A stretch of 64,000 nucleotides of DNA from Cronobacter condimenti 1330 (GTDB taxonomy: Bacteria > Pseudomonadota > Gammaproteobacteria > Enterobacterales > Enterobacteriaceae), in NCBI RefSeq assembly GCF_001277255.1, contig NZ_CP012264.1, positions 434,001-498,000 of the forward strand. The letters run 5' to 3'. The notes under the pieces were generated by a model, which did not search any database, was not told where the DNA came from, and saw nothing but the letters and a program-made list of their open reading frames with translations. This document shows, one piece after another, positions 1 to 11,600 of this stretch. A program made the translations under genes and the position numbers. Positions within the stretch are counted from its first letter, which is position 1. Each line of letters starts with the position of its first letter.

Positions 1-308
1 TCCGATTCCGCAAGGCGATTACGGAACGGGTTGGTCTCTGCGGACATTTCCGGCAGCAGGCTGCTGGAGCTTTTCGCCATGTGCTGATAAAGCTGACGAT
101 AGTCGTGCGCCATGTTATCCAGCAGTTCGGCGCTGCGGGCGAAGTGGCTGACCAGTTCTTCGCGGTAGTCGTCAAGCTCCGCTTTGTTCTTCTCAAGCTC
201 GTATTGCAGAGCCTGCTGTTGACGTAATTTGCGGTTACCGAAACGCATAGCGACGGCGCCGATAATGATGCCGACGACTAACCCAATAAGCGCATATTCC
301 CAGGTCAT
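1..308 (-). CDS. zapG: ZapG/YhcB inner-membrane division protein, partial (N-terminal 102 residues)
   Basis: Small inner-membrane protein linked to the divisome and to envelope synthesis (family knowledge: DUF1043, YhcB/ZapG). Reading the minus strand from the ATG at 308, the protein opens with one hydrophobic helix (about residues 5-23, rich in Gly/Ile/Val). A cytoplasmic charged coiled-coil segment follows, then a Ser-rich stretch. The reading frame is open to the window edge, so about 30 C-terminal residues are missing compared with the usual ~132. A GGGAGA ribosome site lies just upstream of the ATG. It is divergent from zapE, as in E. coli. Identification is firm from the first 100 residues. 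Confidence 0.9.
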   Translation of the reverse strand, partial: MTWEYALIGLVVGIIIGAVAMRFGNRKLRQQQALQYELEKNKAELDDYREELVSHFARSAELLDNMAHDYRQLYQHMAKSSSSLLPEMSAETNPFRNRLAES

Positions 309-511
309 GAACATCTCCCGTTGTCTTGTGATTCCGTAGGGTGGTAACGGCGAGGCTTGGTTTCTCGTCTGCGTGCCGTCGACCGGTAAACCCACTATAA
401 CCGCTATTTCAGGAGAAGTGGAATCCTGGAGCGGCATGGCGTAGTGTAGAGCGGCCTTTTTTTGGCCAATCTAACGCTTTGGCGAACGTTTTCAGGAAGT
501 AAGAGTAATAT

Positions 512-1642
512 ATGCAGAGCATCTCTCCGACATCGCGCTACCAGCAGGCCCTGAAAGAGGGCACTCATCAGCCGGACGACGTCCAGCAAGAGGCGGTAAA
601 TCGTCTGAATCTTATCTGGCAGGCGCTTTCACAGAAAACGGCTGAGCCTGCGCCTTCGCGCGGCGGTCTGCTGACGAAAGTCAGTAAGCTCTTCGGCAAA
701 CGGGAAGACAGTGCCTCTGAAACGCCGGTGCGCGGCTTATATATGTGGGGCGGCGTTGGGCGCGGCAAAACCTGGCTGATGGATCTTTTCTTTCACAGCC
801 TGCCGGGTGAGCGCAAACTCCGCCTGCACTTCCATCGCTTTATGCTGCGGGTTCATGAAGAGCTCGCCGCCCTGCAAGGGCAGACCGATCCGCTGGAGGT
901 GGTGGCCGATGGCTTTAAAGCACAGACGGATATCATCTGTTTCGATGAGTTTTTTGTGTCCGATATTACTGATGCGATGCTGCTCGGCGGTCTGATGCAG
1001 GCGCTGTTTGCGCGCGGTATTACGCTTGTGGCGACGTCCAACATTCCGCCTGATGAGCTGTATCGCAACGGGCTGCAACGCACACGCTTTTTGCCGGCTA
1101 TTGAGGCGATTAAAGCAAACTGTGACGTCATGAATGTGGATGCGGGTATCGACTATCGTCTGCGAACGCTGACCCAGGCGCACCTGTGGCTCTCTCCGTG
1201 TGACGACGCGACGGCGCGTCAGATGGATAAACTCTGGCTGGCGCTGGCGGGCGCGCCACGTAGCGCGGCCCCGTCGCTTGAGATTAATCATCGACCGCTG
1301 CCGACGTTGGGTGTGGAAAATCAGACGCTCGCGGCCTCGTTTGCGACGTTATGCGTAGATGCGCGCAGCCAGCATGATTACATTGCGCTGTCGCGCCAGT
1401 TTCATACGGTGCTGCTGTTTGACGTGCCGGTGATGACGACCTCGACCGAAAACGCCGCGCGGCGCTTTATCGCGCTGGTGGATGAGTTTTACGAACGCCA
1501 GGTGAAACTGGTGGTCTCGGCGCAAACACCGCCGGAGCGTATTTATCAAGGGGAACAACTGGCGTTTGAATTTAAACGTTGTCTGTCCCGTTTGCAGGAG
1601 ATGCAGAGCGAAGAGTACCTTAAACGCCCGCATCTGCCCTGA
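512..1642 (+). CDS. zapE: ZapE, AFG1-like cell-division ATPase
   Basis: Cytoplasmic P-loop ATPase that associates with the Z ring and is needed for division under stress (known for E. coli ZapE/YhcM). The 376-residue product has Walker A GGVGRGKT at residues 80-87 and a Walker B ending in Asp145-Glu146. An ATSNIPP sensor-type motif follows, typical of the AFG1 family. Length matches the family. The ATG at 512 gives the conserved MQS-type N-terminus; the purine-rich stretch AGGAAG lies somewhat far upstream. It is divergent from zapG and followed by a strong hairpin, so it looks monocistronic. Confidence 0.95.
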   Translation: MQSISPTSRYQQALKEGTHQPDDVQQEAVNRLNLIWQALSQKTAEPAPSRGGLLTKVSKLFGKREDSASETPVRGLYMWGGVGRGKTWLMDLFFHSLPGERKLRLHFHRFMLRVHEELAALQGQTDPLEVVADGFKAQTDIICFDEFFVSDITDAMLLGGLMQALFARGITLVATSNIPPDELYRNGLQRTRFLPAIEAIKANCDVMNVDAGIDYRLRTLTQAHLWLSPCDDATARQMDKLWLALAGAPRSAAPSLEINHRPLPTLGVENQTLAASFATLCVDARSQHDYIALSRQFHTVLLFDVPVMTTSTENAARRFIALVDEFYERQVKLVVSAQTPPERIYQGEQLAFEFKRCLSRLQEMQSEEYLKRPHLP

Positions 1643-1649
1643 GCCTTAG

Positions 1650-1673
1650 CGCTCCCCTGTACGCAGGGGAGCG
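1650..1673 (+). terminator. Stem-loop after zapE without U-tract
   Basis: Perfect 10-bp inverted repeat (CGCTCCCCTG / CAGGGGAGCG) with a TACG loop, starting 7 bases after the zapE stop. No T run follows, so it may stabilise the 3' end or act as a weak terminator rather than a classical intrinsic one. Confidence 0.5.
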
Positions 1674-1701
1674 AAACTCGTTACTTTCCTCATAAAAGGG
1701 G

Positions 1702-1730
1702 TCGATCTTTATACTCGACTTCTCTATAAT
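1702..1730 (+). promoter_or_regulatory. Predicted rplM-rpsI promoter
   Basis: A perfect TATAAT at 1725-1730 is preceded at 17 bp by a weak -35 (TCGATC). A G/C-rich discriminator follows, as in growth-rate-controlled ribosomal promoters. The implied leader to rplM is about 150 nt, the region where L13 autoregulation acts in E. coli (knowledge). The leader also contains an AAAGTTT/AAACTTT inverted repeat near 1755-1776. Confidence 0.55.
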
Positions 1731-1891
1731 CTTGCGACCCCACGTTACAACAAAGTTTTTTTCCCGAAACTTTTGTGTGCCGAAAACATATCCGAGGGGG
1801 TAGGTTTGCGGACTTTGTCGTGTGAACCTCAACTCAATTTAAGCGTTTGGGTGTTCGCCAACGTGTAACTCTATATTTGGGTAAGCTTTTA

Positions 1892-2727
<836 letters not shown>

Positions 2728-2760
2728 TATTTTTCTGCTCTCGCAGAAGTTTATTGGCGA

Positions 2761-2788
2761 AAAACCCGGCACACCGCCGGGTTTTTTT
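2761..2788 (+). terminator. Intrinsic terminator of rplM-rpsI
   Basis: AAACCCGGC / GCCGGGTTT stem with a 5-base loop, followed by seven T. It lies 34 bases after rpsI. Confidence 0.9.
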
Positions 2789-3041
2789 ATGCCCGGAATT
2801 TTTATCTGGTCGCTAATCTACTGAAATCCCGTCCATTTACGCCAATCGGACAAAACCTCTCACCACAAGCTGCGCAAAATCTGGTAAACTATCATCCAAT
2901 TTTGTGCCCAAATGCTGGTAACTGTTCACGTTTTGTTCGTTTTGCAGACGGAAGTAAGTTCGGCACGGAAGGGTAAACCGATAAGGCCAGCCGGTTTTGC
3001 GGCTGGTAGCAGTAACTTTCTGAATATACCTGGAGGTTTTC
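2789..3041 (+). other. sspA upstream region
   Basis: About 250 bases without a gene. It should hold the sspA promoter; a TAAACT hexamer at 2885-2890 is a possible -10 but no good -35 is seen. The sspA ribosome site (GGAGG) lies immediately before 3042. No other structure stands out. Confidence 0.35.
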
Positions 3042-3686
3042 ATGGCTGTCGCTGCCAACAAACGTTCGGTAATGACGCTGTTTTCTGGTCCTACTGATAT
3101 CTACAGCCATCAGGTCCGCATTGTGCTGGCTGAAAAGGGTGTCAGCTTTGAAATTGAGCATGTGGAAACGGATAACCTGCCGCAGGATCTGATTGACCTC
3201 AACCCAAATCAAAGCGTGCCGACGCTGGTAGACCGTGAACTGACTCTGTGGGAGTCGCGCATCATTATGGAATATCTTGATGAGCGTTTCCCTCATCCGC
3301 CGTTGATGCCGGTTTATCCGGTCGCTCGCGGGGAGAGCCGTCTTTATATGCACCGTATCGAGAAAGACTGGTATTCGCTGATGAATGCCATCGTTAACGC
3401 CTCCTCTGCACAGGAAGCGGATGCGGCACGTAAACAGCTTCGCGAAGAACTGCTGGCTATCGCGCCAGTGTTTGGGCAGAAACCGTATTTCCTGAGCGAC
3501 GAGTTCAGCCTGGTGGATTGCTACCTGGCGCCGCTGCTGTGGCGTCTGCCGCAACTGGGCGTTGAGTTCAGCGGCGCGGGGGCGAAAGAGCTCAAAGGCT
3601 ATATGACTCGCGTGTTTGAACGTGATTCGTTCCTTGCTTCGCTGACTGAAGCCGAGCGCGAAATCCGCCTGCAAACCCGGGGCTAA
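3042..3686 (+). CDS. sspA: Stringent starvation protein A, RNA polymerase-associated
   Basis: GST-fold protein without transferase activity that binds RNA polymerase and acts in stationary phase and acid stress (known for E. coli). The 214-residue product shows the thioredoxin-like N-terminal domain from about residue 10 (TLFSGPTDIYSHQVR) and an all-helical GST C-terminal domain. It is slightly longer than the usual 212 residues. The GGAGG ribosome site fixes the ATG. Five bases separate it from sspB, so the two form one operon. Confidence 0.97.
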   Translation: MAVAANKRSVMTLFSGPTDIYSHQVRIVLAEKGVSFEIEHVETDNLPQDLIDLNPNQSVPTLVDRELTLWESRIIMEYLDERFPHPPLMPVYPVARGESRLYMHRIEKDWYSLMNAIVNASSAQEADAARKQLREELLAIAPVFGQKPYFLSDEFSLVDCYLAPLLWRLPQLGVEFSGAGAKELKGYMTRVFERDSFLASLTEAEREIRLQTRG

Positions 3687-3691
3687 ACCTT

Positions 3692-4183
3692 ATGGATATG
3701 TCTCAGCTCTCTCCACGTCGTCCTTATCTGCTGCGTGCCTTTTATGAATGGCTGCTGGATAACCAGCTGACGCCGCACCTGGTCGTGGATGTGACGCTGC
3801 CGGGCGTGCTGGTGCCGCTGGAGTACGCGCGTGACGGACAGATAGTCCTGAACATCGCGCCGCGTGCGGTCGGTAATCTGGAACTGGCGAACGACGAAGT
3901 CCGCTTCAACGCCCGTTTCGGCGGCGTGCCGCGTCAGGTCACCGTACCGCTCGGTGCAGTGTTAGCTATCTATGCCCGTGAAAACGGCGCCGGTACGATG
4001 TTCGAGCCAGAGGCCGCTTATGATGAAGAGATGGCGAGCCTGAACGACGAGAATAATGCTGAAGAGCCGGAAACCGTGATGTCCGTGATTGATGGCGATA
4101 AGCCGGATCATACGGATGATACCGATCCGGACGACGAGCCGCCGCCGCGTGGCGGGCGTCCTGCGTTACGTGTCGTGAAGTAA
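3692..4183 (+). CDS. sspB: ClpXP protease specificity-enhancing factor SspB
   Basis: Adaptor that tethers ssrA-tagged stalled-translation products to ClpXP (family knowledge). The 163-residue product has the folded substrate-binding domain in residues 1-110. An acidic, flexible linker follows, and the C-terminal RGGRPALRVVK tail is the ClpX-docking module. The ATG at 3692 gives the usual MDxSQL start. Second gene of sspAB, followed by a strong terminator. Confidence 0.97.
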   Translation: MDMSQLSPRRPYLLRAFYEWLLDNQLTPHLVVDVTLPGVLVPLEYARDGQIVLNIAPRAVGNLELANDEVRFNARFGGVPRQVTVPLGAVLAIYARENGAGTMFEPEAAYDEEMASLNDENNAEEPETVMSVIDGDKPDHTDDTDPDDEPPPRGGRPALRVVK

Positions 4184-4202
4184 CCACGTTCACTCTGACA
4201 AT

Positions 4203-4237
4203 AAAGCCGGTATGTTTATGCATACCGGCTTTTTTTA
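4203..4237 (+). terminator. Intrinsic terminator of sspAB
   Basis: Perfect 12-bp stem AAAGCCGGTATG / CATACCGGCTTT with a 6-base loop and an eight-T tract. On the other strand a short CCGCC/GGCGG hairpin at about 4247-4262 could end the autotransporter transcript. Confidence 0.93.
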
Positions 4238-4275
4238 TCATTAAACCGCCCCGTGAGGCGGCTTTGAACGGCCGG

Positions 4276-6798
4276 TTACCAGCGATAGTTCACCAGCATA
4301 TGGCCAGAGTAGGCGTTGTAGGAGTTGTCGCCCCATTCGCTACTGATGCGCAAGGAGACGGTAGTCTTATTGTCAACTTTACCGCTCACACCCGTTTCCA
4401 GCTGGAATCGGTTAGAGGGTACATTGGAATCGAGTGTCTCATTGTTGAAGTTAAGATCGCTCATCCCGTTACCGATAAGCCAGTTAACTGCCCCATAAGG
4501 CTGCCACGCTTCTACTACTTTTTGATCCACGTAGCTCGCTTTAAGCCCAACACGACCGAGTACCGCATCGTCATCCGGCGTACTGACGCGGGTGCCGTTA
4601 TATTCGACGTGGTAATCCTGATGCAGGTTGCTGTAAATAACCTGGCCTTGCGGTTCGAACTTCATCGTGCGCGCTTTCTCAGACGGCACCAGCCACGCAT
4701 GTCCCAGCTCCAGCGAGGCGGCGTAGCCCTGGCTGTCATAATGCTCACCCGGCATATCGTCGCCGTTGACCTGGCTGTTATACCAGCTATAAGACGCCCA
4801 GCTGTCGATATAGCTGCCAAGACGCAGCTTCTGATCTTCCTGCCATGTGGCATAAACGCCGAGGTTGTAACCGTTAACGCGCCCGTCAGCCGAACGGATA
4901 TTATGGCGTGCATCTGCTGTGGTATCGCTGTAGCCCGCACCTAACATAAAGCCGCTGTGTAACGTGCCGGTAGAAAGGTTTTTACTCAGAACATTGCTGC
5001 CCAACTGAACAACGGCGGAACGAATTTTATATTTCAGGTTACCGTCCGCGAAGTTGCCGTCGTTGTATTCACCCTTAACGTACATCCAGGTATTGAGATC
5101 GTCCGCGTCGCGTAACATCAACTGATCGCGGTCGTCACGCTTATGGATAAACATCTTCTGAGCAGCGAGATAGTTGGCCATGTAAACGCCCGCTTCCGGG
5201 CGATAAACTTCCGGCGCCGGTGGGGTATCACCACCATCATCACCGCCATTATCGTCTGGATCAGGCGTTGGGGCCGGAGTATCACTGGCTTTCGATTCCA
5301 GTTACCAGTTGCCATTATCATGCTGATAGAGGTCATACTCCCACATCCCGGCCACGACGGGTTTATCAAGCGTAAAGGAAGCATCAGATGCCCCGCCAAC
5401 ACTGATAAGTTCAATCCCGTTGATCGTCTGCGCGCCCTGGCCGCCGATATTTGCTACGTCAAGTGAGGAGGTGCCGGCGCTGTCACCCGTGATGGCGAGA
5501 TGGTCAGTCGGAGAGTCATCCTGACCGGCCTCGGTGTTCATCACGATGCGGCTGCCCTGGTCGCCGGTATAGTTGCCATCGACCGTAAATGCGTTGCCGA
5601 CGCTATTGCCGCCCGCAATCTCTAACGTGCCCTGGTTGGTCACGTTACCCGTTATCGTGTTGCCAGAAGCCGGAGTGGCGGCGTTTTCATTACCGCTCAC
5701 GGCGTTCCAGGACGCCAGCACGCCGCCAGCGGCGATGCTCACGTTGCTGTTTACGGTGCCCGCGGAAGCAAACGTCGCGCCTTCTTCAATATGGATAATG
5801 CCGGTGCCGCCGTCAGGGCCAATCGTGCCGTTTTCGGCGAGCAACGTTGTGCCGTCTTTAAGCGTCGTGTCGCCGCTGTAACTGTTGTTGCCGCTCAGCG
5901 TCAATGTACTGGCGTTTTCTTTTACCAGATTGCCCAAGCCAGAAATATCGCCCGCGAAGGCATAATCTGCGGCCTGGTTGAAGATAAGCGTACCGTTATT
6001 AGTGACATTGCCCTGTAAGGAGGCGTTGTCGCCGCTGCCGGTACCGATTTGCAGCGTAGCGCCGTTGGTGATAAGCGATGAGCCTGTATTGGTGACCTCT
6101 CCGCCGAGCGTGAGATTACCCGTTTTCACCGTCAGACTGTCGCCCGTCCCGGTCAAATTGATATCGCCGGTCAGCGTCCAGTTGCTCCCGTCCATCGTCA
6201 GCGACGTAAAGCCTTCGCCCGCCTCAGCGCCAATAAAATTGCTGTCTTCTTTGCCACTGTCATTAAGGATTATCGTATTGTTGCCAGAACCTTTAGTGAT
6301 AACGTCTCCCTGAAGATCCGATCCCGCTTTCAAGATCAGTGCATTATTCCCGCTACTTTCGAATAAGATAGAAGTATTTCCACCGGAAATTTTCCCGCTA
6401 TTAATAATGGTGACGTTAGCGCCATTTTTTACGTCGATCGCGGTACCGGAACTGTTAATAGCGCCTTTATTTTCCAGCGTCATCATGTCTGATGTCTGGC
6501 CTGTAATGTCGACAACGACCGTATCGCCATTGTCATTTTTCATCGTGCCGTTATTAATGACAGAGGTTACGCTTTTCCCTTTGATCAGTGCGCTGGGATC
6601 GGTCGTTGCAGAAGACATCGTGACACCCGTATCTATCACGTATTCTTTATCACCGCTAAAAATATAGGTGTCTTCCGTATCTTCATCGATATTGGTAATG
6701 GCGTGTGCAAGCGACGGTGTGAGCAAAACAATGGCCGGAAATACACCAGCCATTATCTTAGTGATACTATTTTTCCTGAATAGTTTTAAGTTATTCAT
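4276..6798 (-). pseudogene. Type V autotransporter, interrupted by an in-frame TAA
   Basis: Reads as one 840-codon frame broken by a TAA at 5304-5302 (codon 499). N-terminus: ATG at 6798 (a TTG at 6810 is an alternative) and a 33-residue Sec signal peptide ending SLAHA. The passenger is Asn/Gly/Thr-rich beta-helix repeats with a PATR-type motif (LTLSGNNSYSGDTTL). A Pro/Asp/Gly linker (TPAPTPDPDD) precedes a ~300-residue beta-barrel ending in the aromatic NYRW. The stop lies where autotransporters usually have Trp-Tyr-Leu (TGG TAA CTG here), so one base change from TAC or TAT would restore the frame. As read, the passenger lacks its translocator and should not reach the surface. Substrate unknown; adhesin or biofilm role is only a family inference. 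It sits between sspB and gltD, where E. coli carries unrelated genes, so it is accessory. Confidence 0.85.
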
Positions 6799-7120
6799 AA
6801 TTATGTCCAATATAATAATGTATTGAATAAAGTGTCGGCGTTGCCGCAGCTTATTTCATTGCTCTCGTAAATAACATGCTTCCTGAAAGATACGGAATTT
6901 ATAAATATGAAATATCAATGAGTTCTGCTGTCTGATTCCGGATTTCCCGATTATTCATTGAGGGTGCAAATGATCAGGGTGTAGCGCGGGGAAATGGGGT
7001 GAGTAACGAAAGGTATTTGTCTGATGTCGGATTAAAAAGGCAGCGATACACGACAGTAGTGATGCCGTTAAAAAGTCTTTTTCTGGAAACAAAAAAACTT
7101 GTTTTATTGATAAGTGAAAT
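6799..7120. other. AT-rich intergenic region upstream of the autotransporter
   Basis: About 320 bases without a convincing gene, clearly more AT-rich than the neighbouring gltD gene. It should carry the autotransporter promoter on the minus strand (several TATTAT/TATAAA-like hexamers, none decisive). A plus-strand ORF starting at 6999 runs antisense into gltD and is not considered real. Confidence 0.4.
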
Positions 7121-7147
7121 AAAAAAGGGAAGCGCGAGGCTTCCCTT
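7121..7147 (-). terminator. Intrinsic terminator of gltBD
   Basis: On the minus strand AAGGGAAGC / GCTTCCCTT stem with a 5-base loop, then TTTTTTATTT, starting 23 bases after the gltD stop. Confidence 0.92.
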
Positions 7148-7169
7148 AATACGATTTGCGACCGTCGAA

Positions 7170-8588
7170 TCAGACGTCGAGATAATTCATAATACCATCT
7201 GCGGCTTTACGGCCTTCGGCGATTGCCGTTACCACCAGATCGGAGCCACGGACAATATCACCGCCGGCAAAGATTTTTGGGTTACTGGTCTGGAAGGCGT
7301 TTTCGTTGCCTTCCGGTGCGATCACGCGGCCCTGGGAATCGAGCTCAACGCTGTGCGTTGCCAGCCATTCCATGCTGTGCGGGCGAAAGCCAAACGCCAT
7401 GACCACGGCATCAGCAGGCAGCACATGTTCTGAACCCGGTACGATCTCAGCACGACGACGGCCTCTGTCGTCCGGTTCGCCCATCTGGGTGCGCGCCATT
7501 TTCACGCCGCACACTTTCCCGTTCGCGTTAATTTCAACACCAAGCGGCTGCACGTTGAACTGGAATTCCACCCCTTCTTCACGCGCGTTTTTCACTTCGC
7601 GGCGTGAACCCGGCATGTTTTCTTCGTCACGACGATAGGCGCAAATCACGTGGGTCGCGCCCTGGCGCACCGAGGTACGTACGCAGTCCATCGCAGTATC
7701 ACCGCCACCCAGCACAACCACGCGTTTGCCTTCCATGCTGATGTACGGCTGCTGCGCATCTTCTTCAAAGCCCATGATCTGACGGGTATTGGCGATGAGG
7801 AACGGCAGCGCTTCATAAACGCCCGGCGCGTCTTCATTTTCAAGCCCGCCGCGCATGGATTGATAGGTGCCAACGCCCAGGAATACCGCGTCATACTCCT
7901 TCAGCAACGCATCCATCTGAACATCGCGGCCTACTTCGGTGTTGAGCTGGAACTCAATACCCATACCGGTGAAGATTTCGCGACGGCGCGTCATCACTTC
8001 TTTTTCCAGCTTAAAGGCGGGAATACCGAAGGTCAGCAGGCCGCCGATTTCCGGGTTGCGATCAAATACGACTGCTTTTACGCCGTTGCGCGTCAGCACG
8101 TCGGCACAGGCGAGACCCGCCGGACCCGCGCCGATAATCGCGACGCGTTTGCCGGTCGGTTTCACGCCGGAGAGATCCGGGCGCCAGCCCATCTCAAACG
8201 CCTTATCGTTGATATAGCGCTCGATGTTGCCGATGGTCACCGCGCCGAATTCATCATTCAGCGTACAGGAGCCTTCGCACAGGCGGTCCTGCGGGCAGAC
8301 GCGGCCGCACACTTCTGGCAGCGTATTGGTCTGGTGAGAAAGCTCTGCAGCTTCGAAAATGCGCCCTTCGTTGGCCAGTTTCAGCCAGTTAGGGATGTAG
8401 TTATGGACTGGACATTTCCATTCACAGTAAGGGTTGCCGCAGGACAGGCAGCGGTCTGCCTGTGCTTTGGCCTGGCCTTCTGAGAAGGGCTCATAAATTT
8501 CCACAAACTCAATTTTACGGATCTTAAGCGGCTTTTTTGGCGGATCAACGCGCTGTAAGTCGATAAATTGGTAAACGTTCTGACTCAT
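7170..8588 (-). CDS. gltD: Glutamate synthase [NADPH] small subunit
   Basis: Beta subunit of GOGAT; passes electrons from NADPH through FAD to the large subunit for glutamate formation from glutamine and 2-oxoglutarate. The product is 472 residues. Cys residues from 47 on (CLSCGNPYCEWKC) and a second set CGRVCPQDRLCEGSC bind 4Fe-4S clusters. An FAD motif GAGPAGLA lies near residue 155 and an NADPH motif LGGGDTAMD near 295. The ATG at 8588 is chosen for the MSQNVYQF start behind AGAGG; longer in-frame starts extend into the gltB end. It is 13 bases after gltB, in one operon. Confidence 0.97.
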   Translation of the reverse strand: MSQNVYQFIDLQRVDPPKKPLKIRKIEFVEIYEPFSEGQAKAQADRCLSCGNPYCEWKCPVHNYIPNWLKLANEGRIFEAAELSHQTNTLPEVCGRVCPQDRLCEGSCTLNDEFGAVTIGNIERYINDKAFEMGWRPDLSGVKPTGKRVAIIGAGPAGLACADVLTRNGVKAVVFDRNPEIGGLLTFGIPAFKLEKEVMTRRREIFTGMGIEFQLNTEVGRDVQMDALLKEYDAVFLGVGTYQSMRGGLENEDAPGVYEALPFLIANTRQIMGFEEDAQQPYISMEGKRVVVLGGGDTAMDCVRTSVRQGATHVICAYRRDEENMPGSRREVKNAREEGVEFQFNVQPLGVEINANGKVCGVKMARTQMGEPDDRGRRRAEIVPGSEHVLPADAVVMAFGFRPHSMEWLATHSVELDSQGRVIAPEGNENAFQTSNPKIFAGGDIVRGSDLVVTAIAEGRKAADGIMNYLDV

Positions 8589-8601
8589 CAATCGTGACCT
8601 C

Positions 8602-11600
8602 TTACTGCGCCTGCACCCGCAGCTCGGCTGCGGAACGACTACGGTGACCCAACAATGCTTTGACATCACTGGACTTCGGTTTTACGAGCGCGAATTTCGC
8701 CGAGAACGCGGGCCAGTTCGCGAGGATCTCTTCGCCGCGATGCGAACCGGTCTGCTGCACATGCTCGGTAATAAGCCCGCGCAGATGCTCTTCGTGAATC
8801 GCTAATTCATCGACATTCAGCACTTCCACCAGCTCCGGGTTCACGCGCTTGCGGAATTCGCCGTCTTCGTCGAGGACATAGGCGAAGCCGCCAGTCATGC
8901 CCGCGCCGAAGTTCACGCCCGTTTTGCCGAGAATACAGACGATGCCGCCGGTCATGTACTCACAACCGTTATCGCCGATGCCTTCCACGACGGTAATCGC
9001 GCCGGAGTTACGTACCGCGAAACGCTCGCCCGCCCGGCCTGCGGCGTAGAGACGGCCACCCGTTGCGCCATACAGGCAGGTGTTGCCGATAATGCTCGCT
9101 TCGTAGCTCTTAAATGATGACCCGACCGGTGGGCGAACCGCCAGCAGGCCGCCCGCCATGCCTTTACCGACATAGTCGTTCGCATCGCCCGTCAGGTGCA
9201 ACTCAACGCCACCCGCGTTCCAGACGCCGAAGCTCTGCCCGGCTGTGCCGGTGAAGTACGCTTTGATAGGGTCAGACGCCAGGCCCTGATCGCCGTGTGA
9301 CTGCGCGATATAGCCAGAGAGCAGCGCACCAACGGAGCGGTCGGTATTGCGGATATCAAACCAGAATGTTTTGCTCTGTTTGCTCTCCACGTACGGTTTC
9401 GCCTGCGTCAGCAGTTGCGCGTTCAGATCACCTTTATCAAACGGCGGGTTGCTCTCGGTGCAGTAAACGGCTTTACCCGGATGCGGCTCGGCGGTTTCCA
9501 GCAGTTTCGCCAGATCCAGTTTCTGCTGCTTCGCCGTAAAGCCTTCCAGCTCTTTGAGCAGATCGGTGCGGCCAATCAGATCAACAAGACGCGTCACGCC
9601 AAGCTGCGCCATGAGTTCGCGTGTTTCACGGGCAATAAATTCAAAGTAGTTAGTCACTTTGAACGGCAGACCGTGGTAATGGTTTTTACGCAGTTTGTCA
9701 TCCTGGGTCGCCACGCCGGTCGCGCAGTTGTTCAGGTGGCAAATACGCAGGTATTTACAACCCAGCGCGACCATCGGGCCGGTGCCGAAGCCGAAGCTTT
9801 CCGCGCCAAGGATCGCGGCTTTGATAATATCAAGGCCGGTTTTCAGGCCGCCGTCGACCTGCAGGCGAATCTTATGACGCAGACCGTTCGCCACCAGTGC
9901 CTGCTGAGTTTCAACAAGACCCAGCTCCCACGGACAGCCCGCATATTTCACGGAGGAGAGCGGGCTTGCGCCTGTGCCGCCGTCATAGCCTGCGATAGTG
10001 ATGAGGTCTGCGTACGCCTTCGCAACACCTGTAGCAATGGTGCCCACGCCCGGTTCGGAAACCAGCTTCACGGAGATCATCGCCTTCGGATTGACCTGTT
10101 TTAAGTCAAAAATCAGCTGCGCCAGATCTTCAATGGAGTAGATATCGTGGTGCGGCGGCGGAGAGATGAGCGTCACGCCCGGCACCGAATAACGCAGACG
10201 CGCGATATACGGCGTTACTTTATCGCCAGGCAACTGACCGCCTTCACCAGGTTTCGCGCCCTGCGCCACTTTAATCTGAATCACATCGGCGTTAACCAGG
10301 TACGCCGGCGTCACGCCGAAGCGCCCAGATGCCACCTGCTTGATGCGCGACACTTTATTGGTGCCGTAACGCGCCGGGTCTTCGCCGCCTTCGCCGGAGT
10401 TTGAGAAGCCGCCGAGGCTGTTCATTGCCTCCGCCAGCGACTCGTGCGCCTCCGGGCTCAGCGCGCCGATAGACATCGCTGCCGTATCAAAACGCTTAAA
10501 GAGTTCACTCGCCGGTTCGACATCTTCCACGCGTACCGCTTCGCCCTGCGGGTTCAGCGTCAGCAGATCGCGCAGCGTTGCCGCTGGGCGCTCGTTAACC
10601 AGTTTTGCGTATTGCTGATAGTCGCTGTAGTCGCCGCTCTGTACCGCCTGCTGCAGCGTGCGCACCACATCCGGGTTGTAAGCGTGATATTCGCCGCCGT
10701 GCACATACTTCAGCAGACCGCCCTGTGTGAGTGGCTTGCGGGCAAGCCAGGCGCGTTTCGACAGATTCAGCAGATCCTGCTCGAAATCCGCGAAGCCTGC
10801 ACCGCCGATGCGGCTGACGACCCCCTGGAAGCAGAGCTCTGAAACGTCGCGGTGCAGACCGACAGCTTCGAACAGCTTCGAACAACGGTAAGAGGCGATG
10901 GTCGAAATGCCCATTTTGGACATTATTTTGTACAGGCCTTTGTTGATGCCATTGCGGTAGTTCAGCATCACGCTGCGGTAATCTTTTTCGATAGCGCCGG
11001 TATCCACCAGTTTCGCCAGCGTTTCGTAGGCGAGATAAGGGTAGATAGCGGTCGCGCCGAAGCCCAGCAGCACCGCGAAATGGTGCGGGTCACGGGCGCT
11101 TGCGGTTTCCACGATAATGTTGGCATCGCAGCGCAGGTTCTGTTCTACCAGACGAGTCTGGATGGCGCCGACGGCCATCGGAGCCGGCACAGGCAGACGG
11201 TCTTTCGCGATGTTACGATCCGAGAGCACCAGCAGCACGGTGCCATTACGTACCATCTGCTCCGCTTTGTCGCACAGCGCCTTCACGGTCTCTTCCAGTG
11301 TTGCCTGTGCGGGTGTAAAGGTAATATCCAGCGTATCGGCGCGATAGTGTTGCTCTTCAAGCGTGGTGAGCTGTTTGAAGTCAGAGAAGAGCAGGATCGG
11401 CGATTTAAAGCTCAGGCGATGCGCCTGGCCTTCCGCCTCGCAAAAGACGTTCATCTCGCGGCCAATGCTCGTGGCAAGCGACATCACATGCGCTTCACGC
11501 AGCGGATCGATAGGCGGGTTGGTCACCTGAGCAAACTGCTGGCGGAAGTAATCGTAAATAATGCGCGGCTGGCTGGAGAGCACGGCGAACGGGGTATCGT

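Noticed and set aside
5302..5304. Programmed stop-codon readthrough in the autotransporter
   Set aside because: UAA is the least leaky stop and no known readthrough context or downstream structure is seen; a point mutation is simpler.
6999..7433. Plus-strand ORF over the gltBD terminator
   Set aside because: It overlaps the terminator and the end of gltD antisense; no ribosome site or family features.
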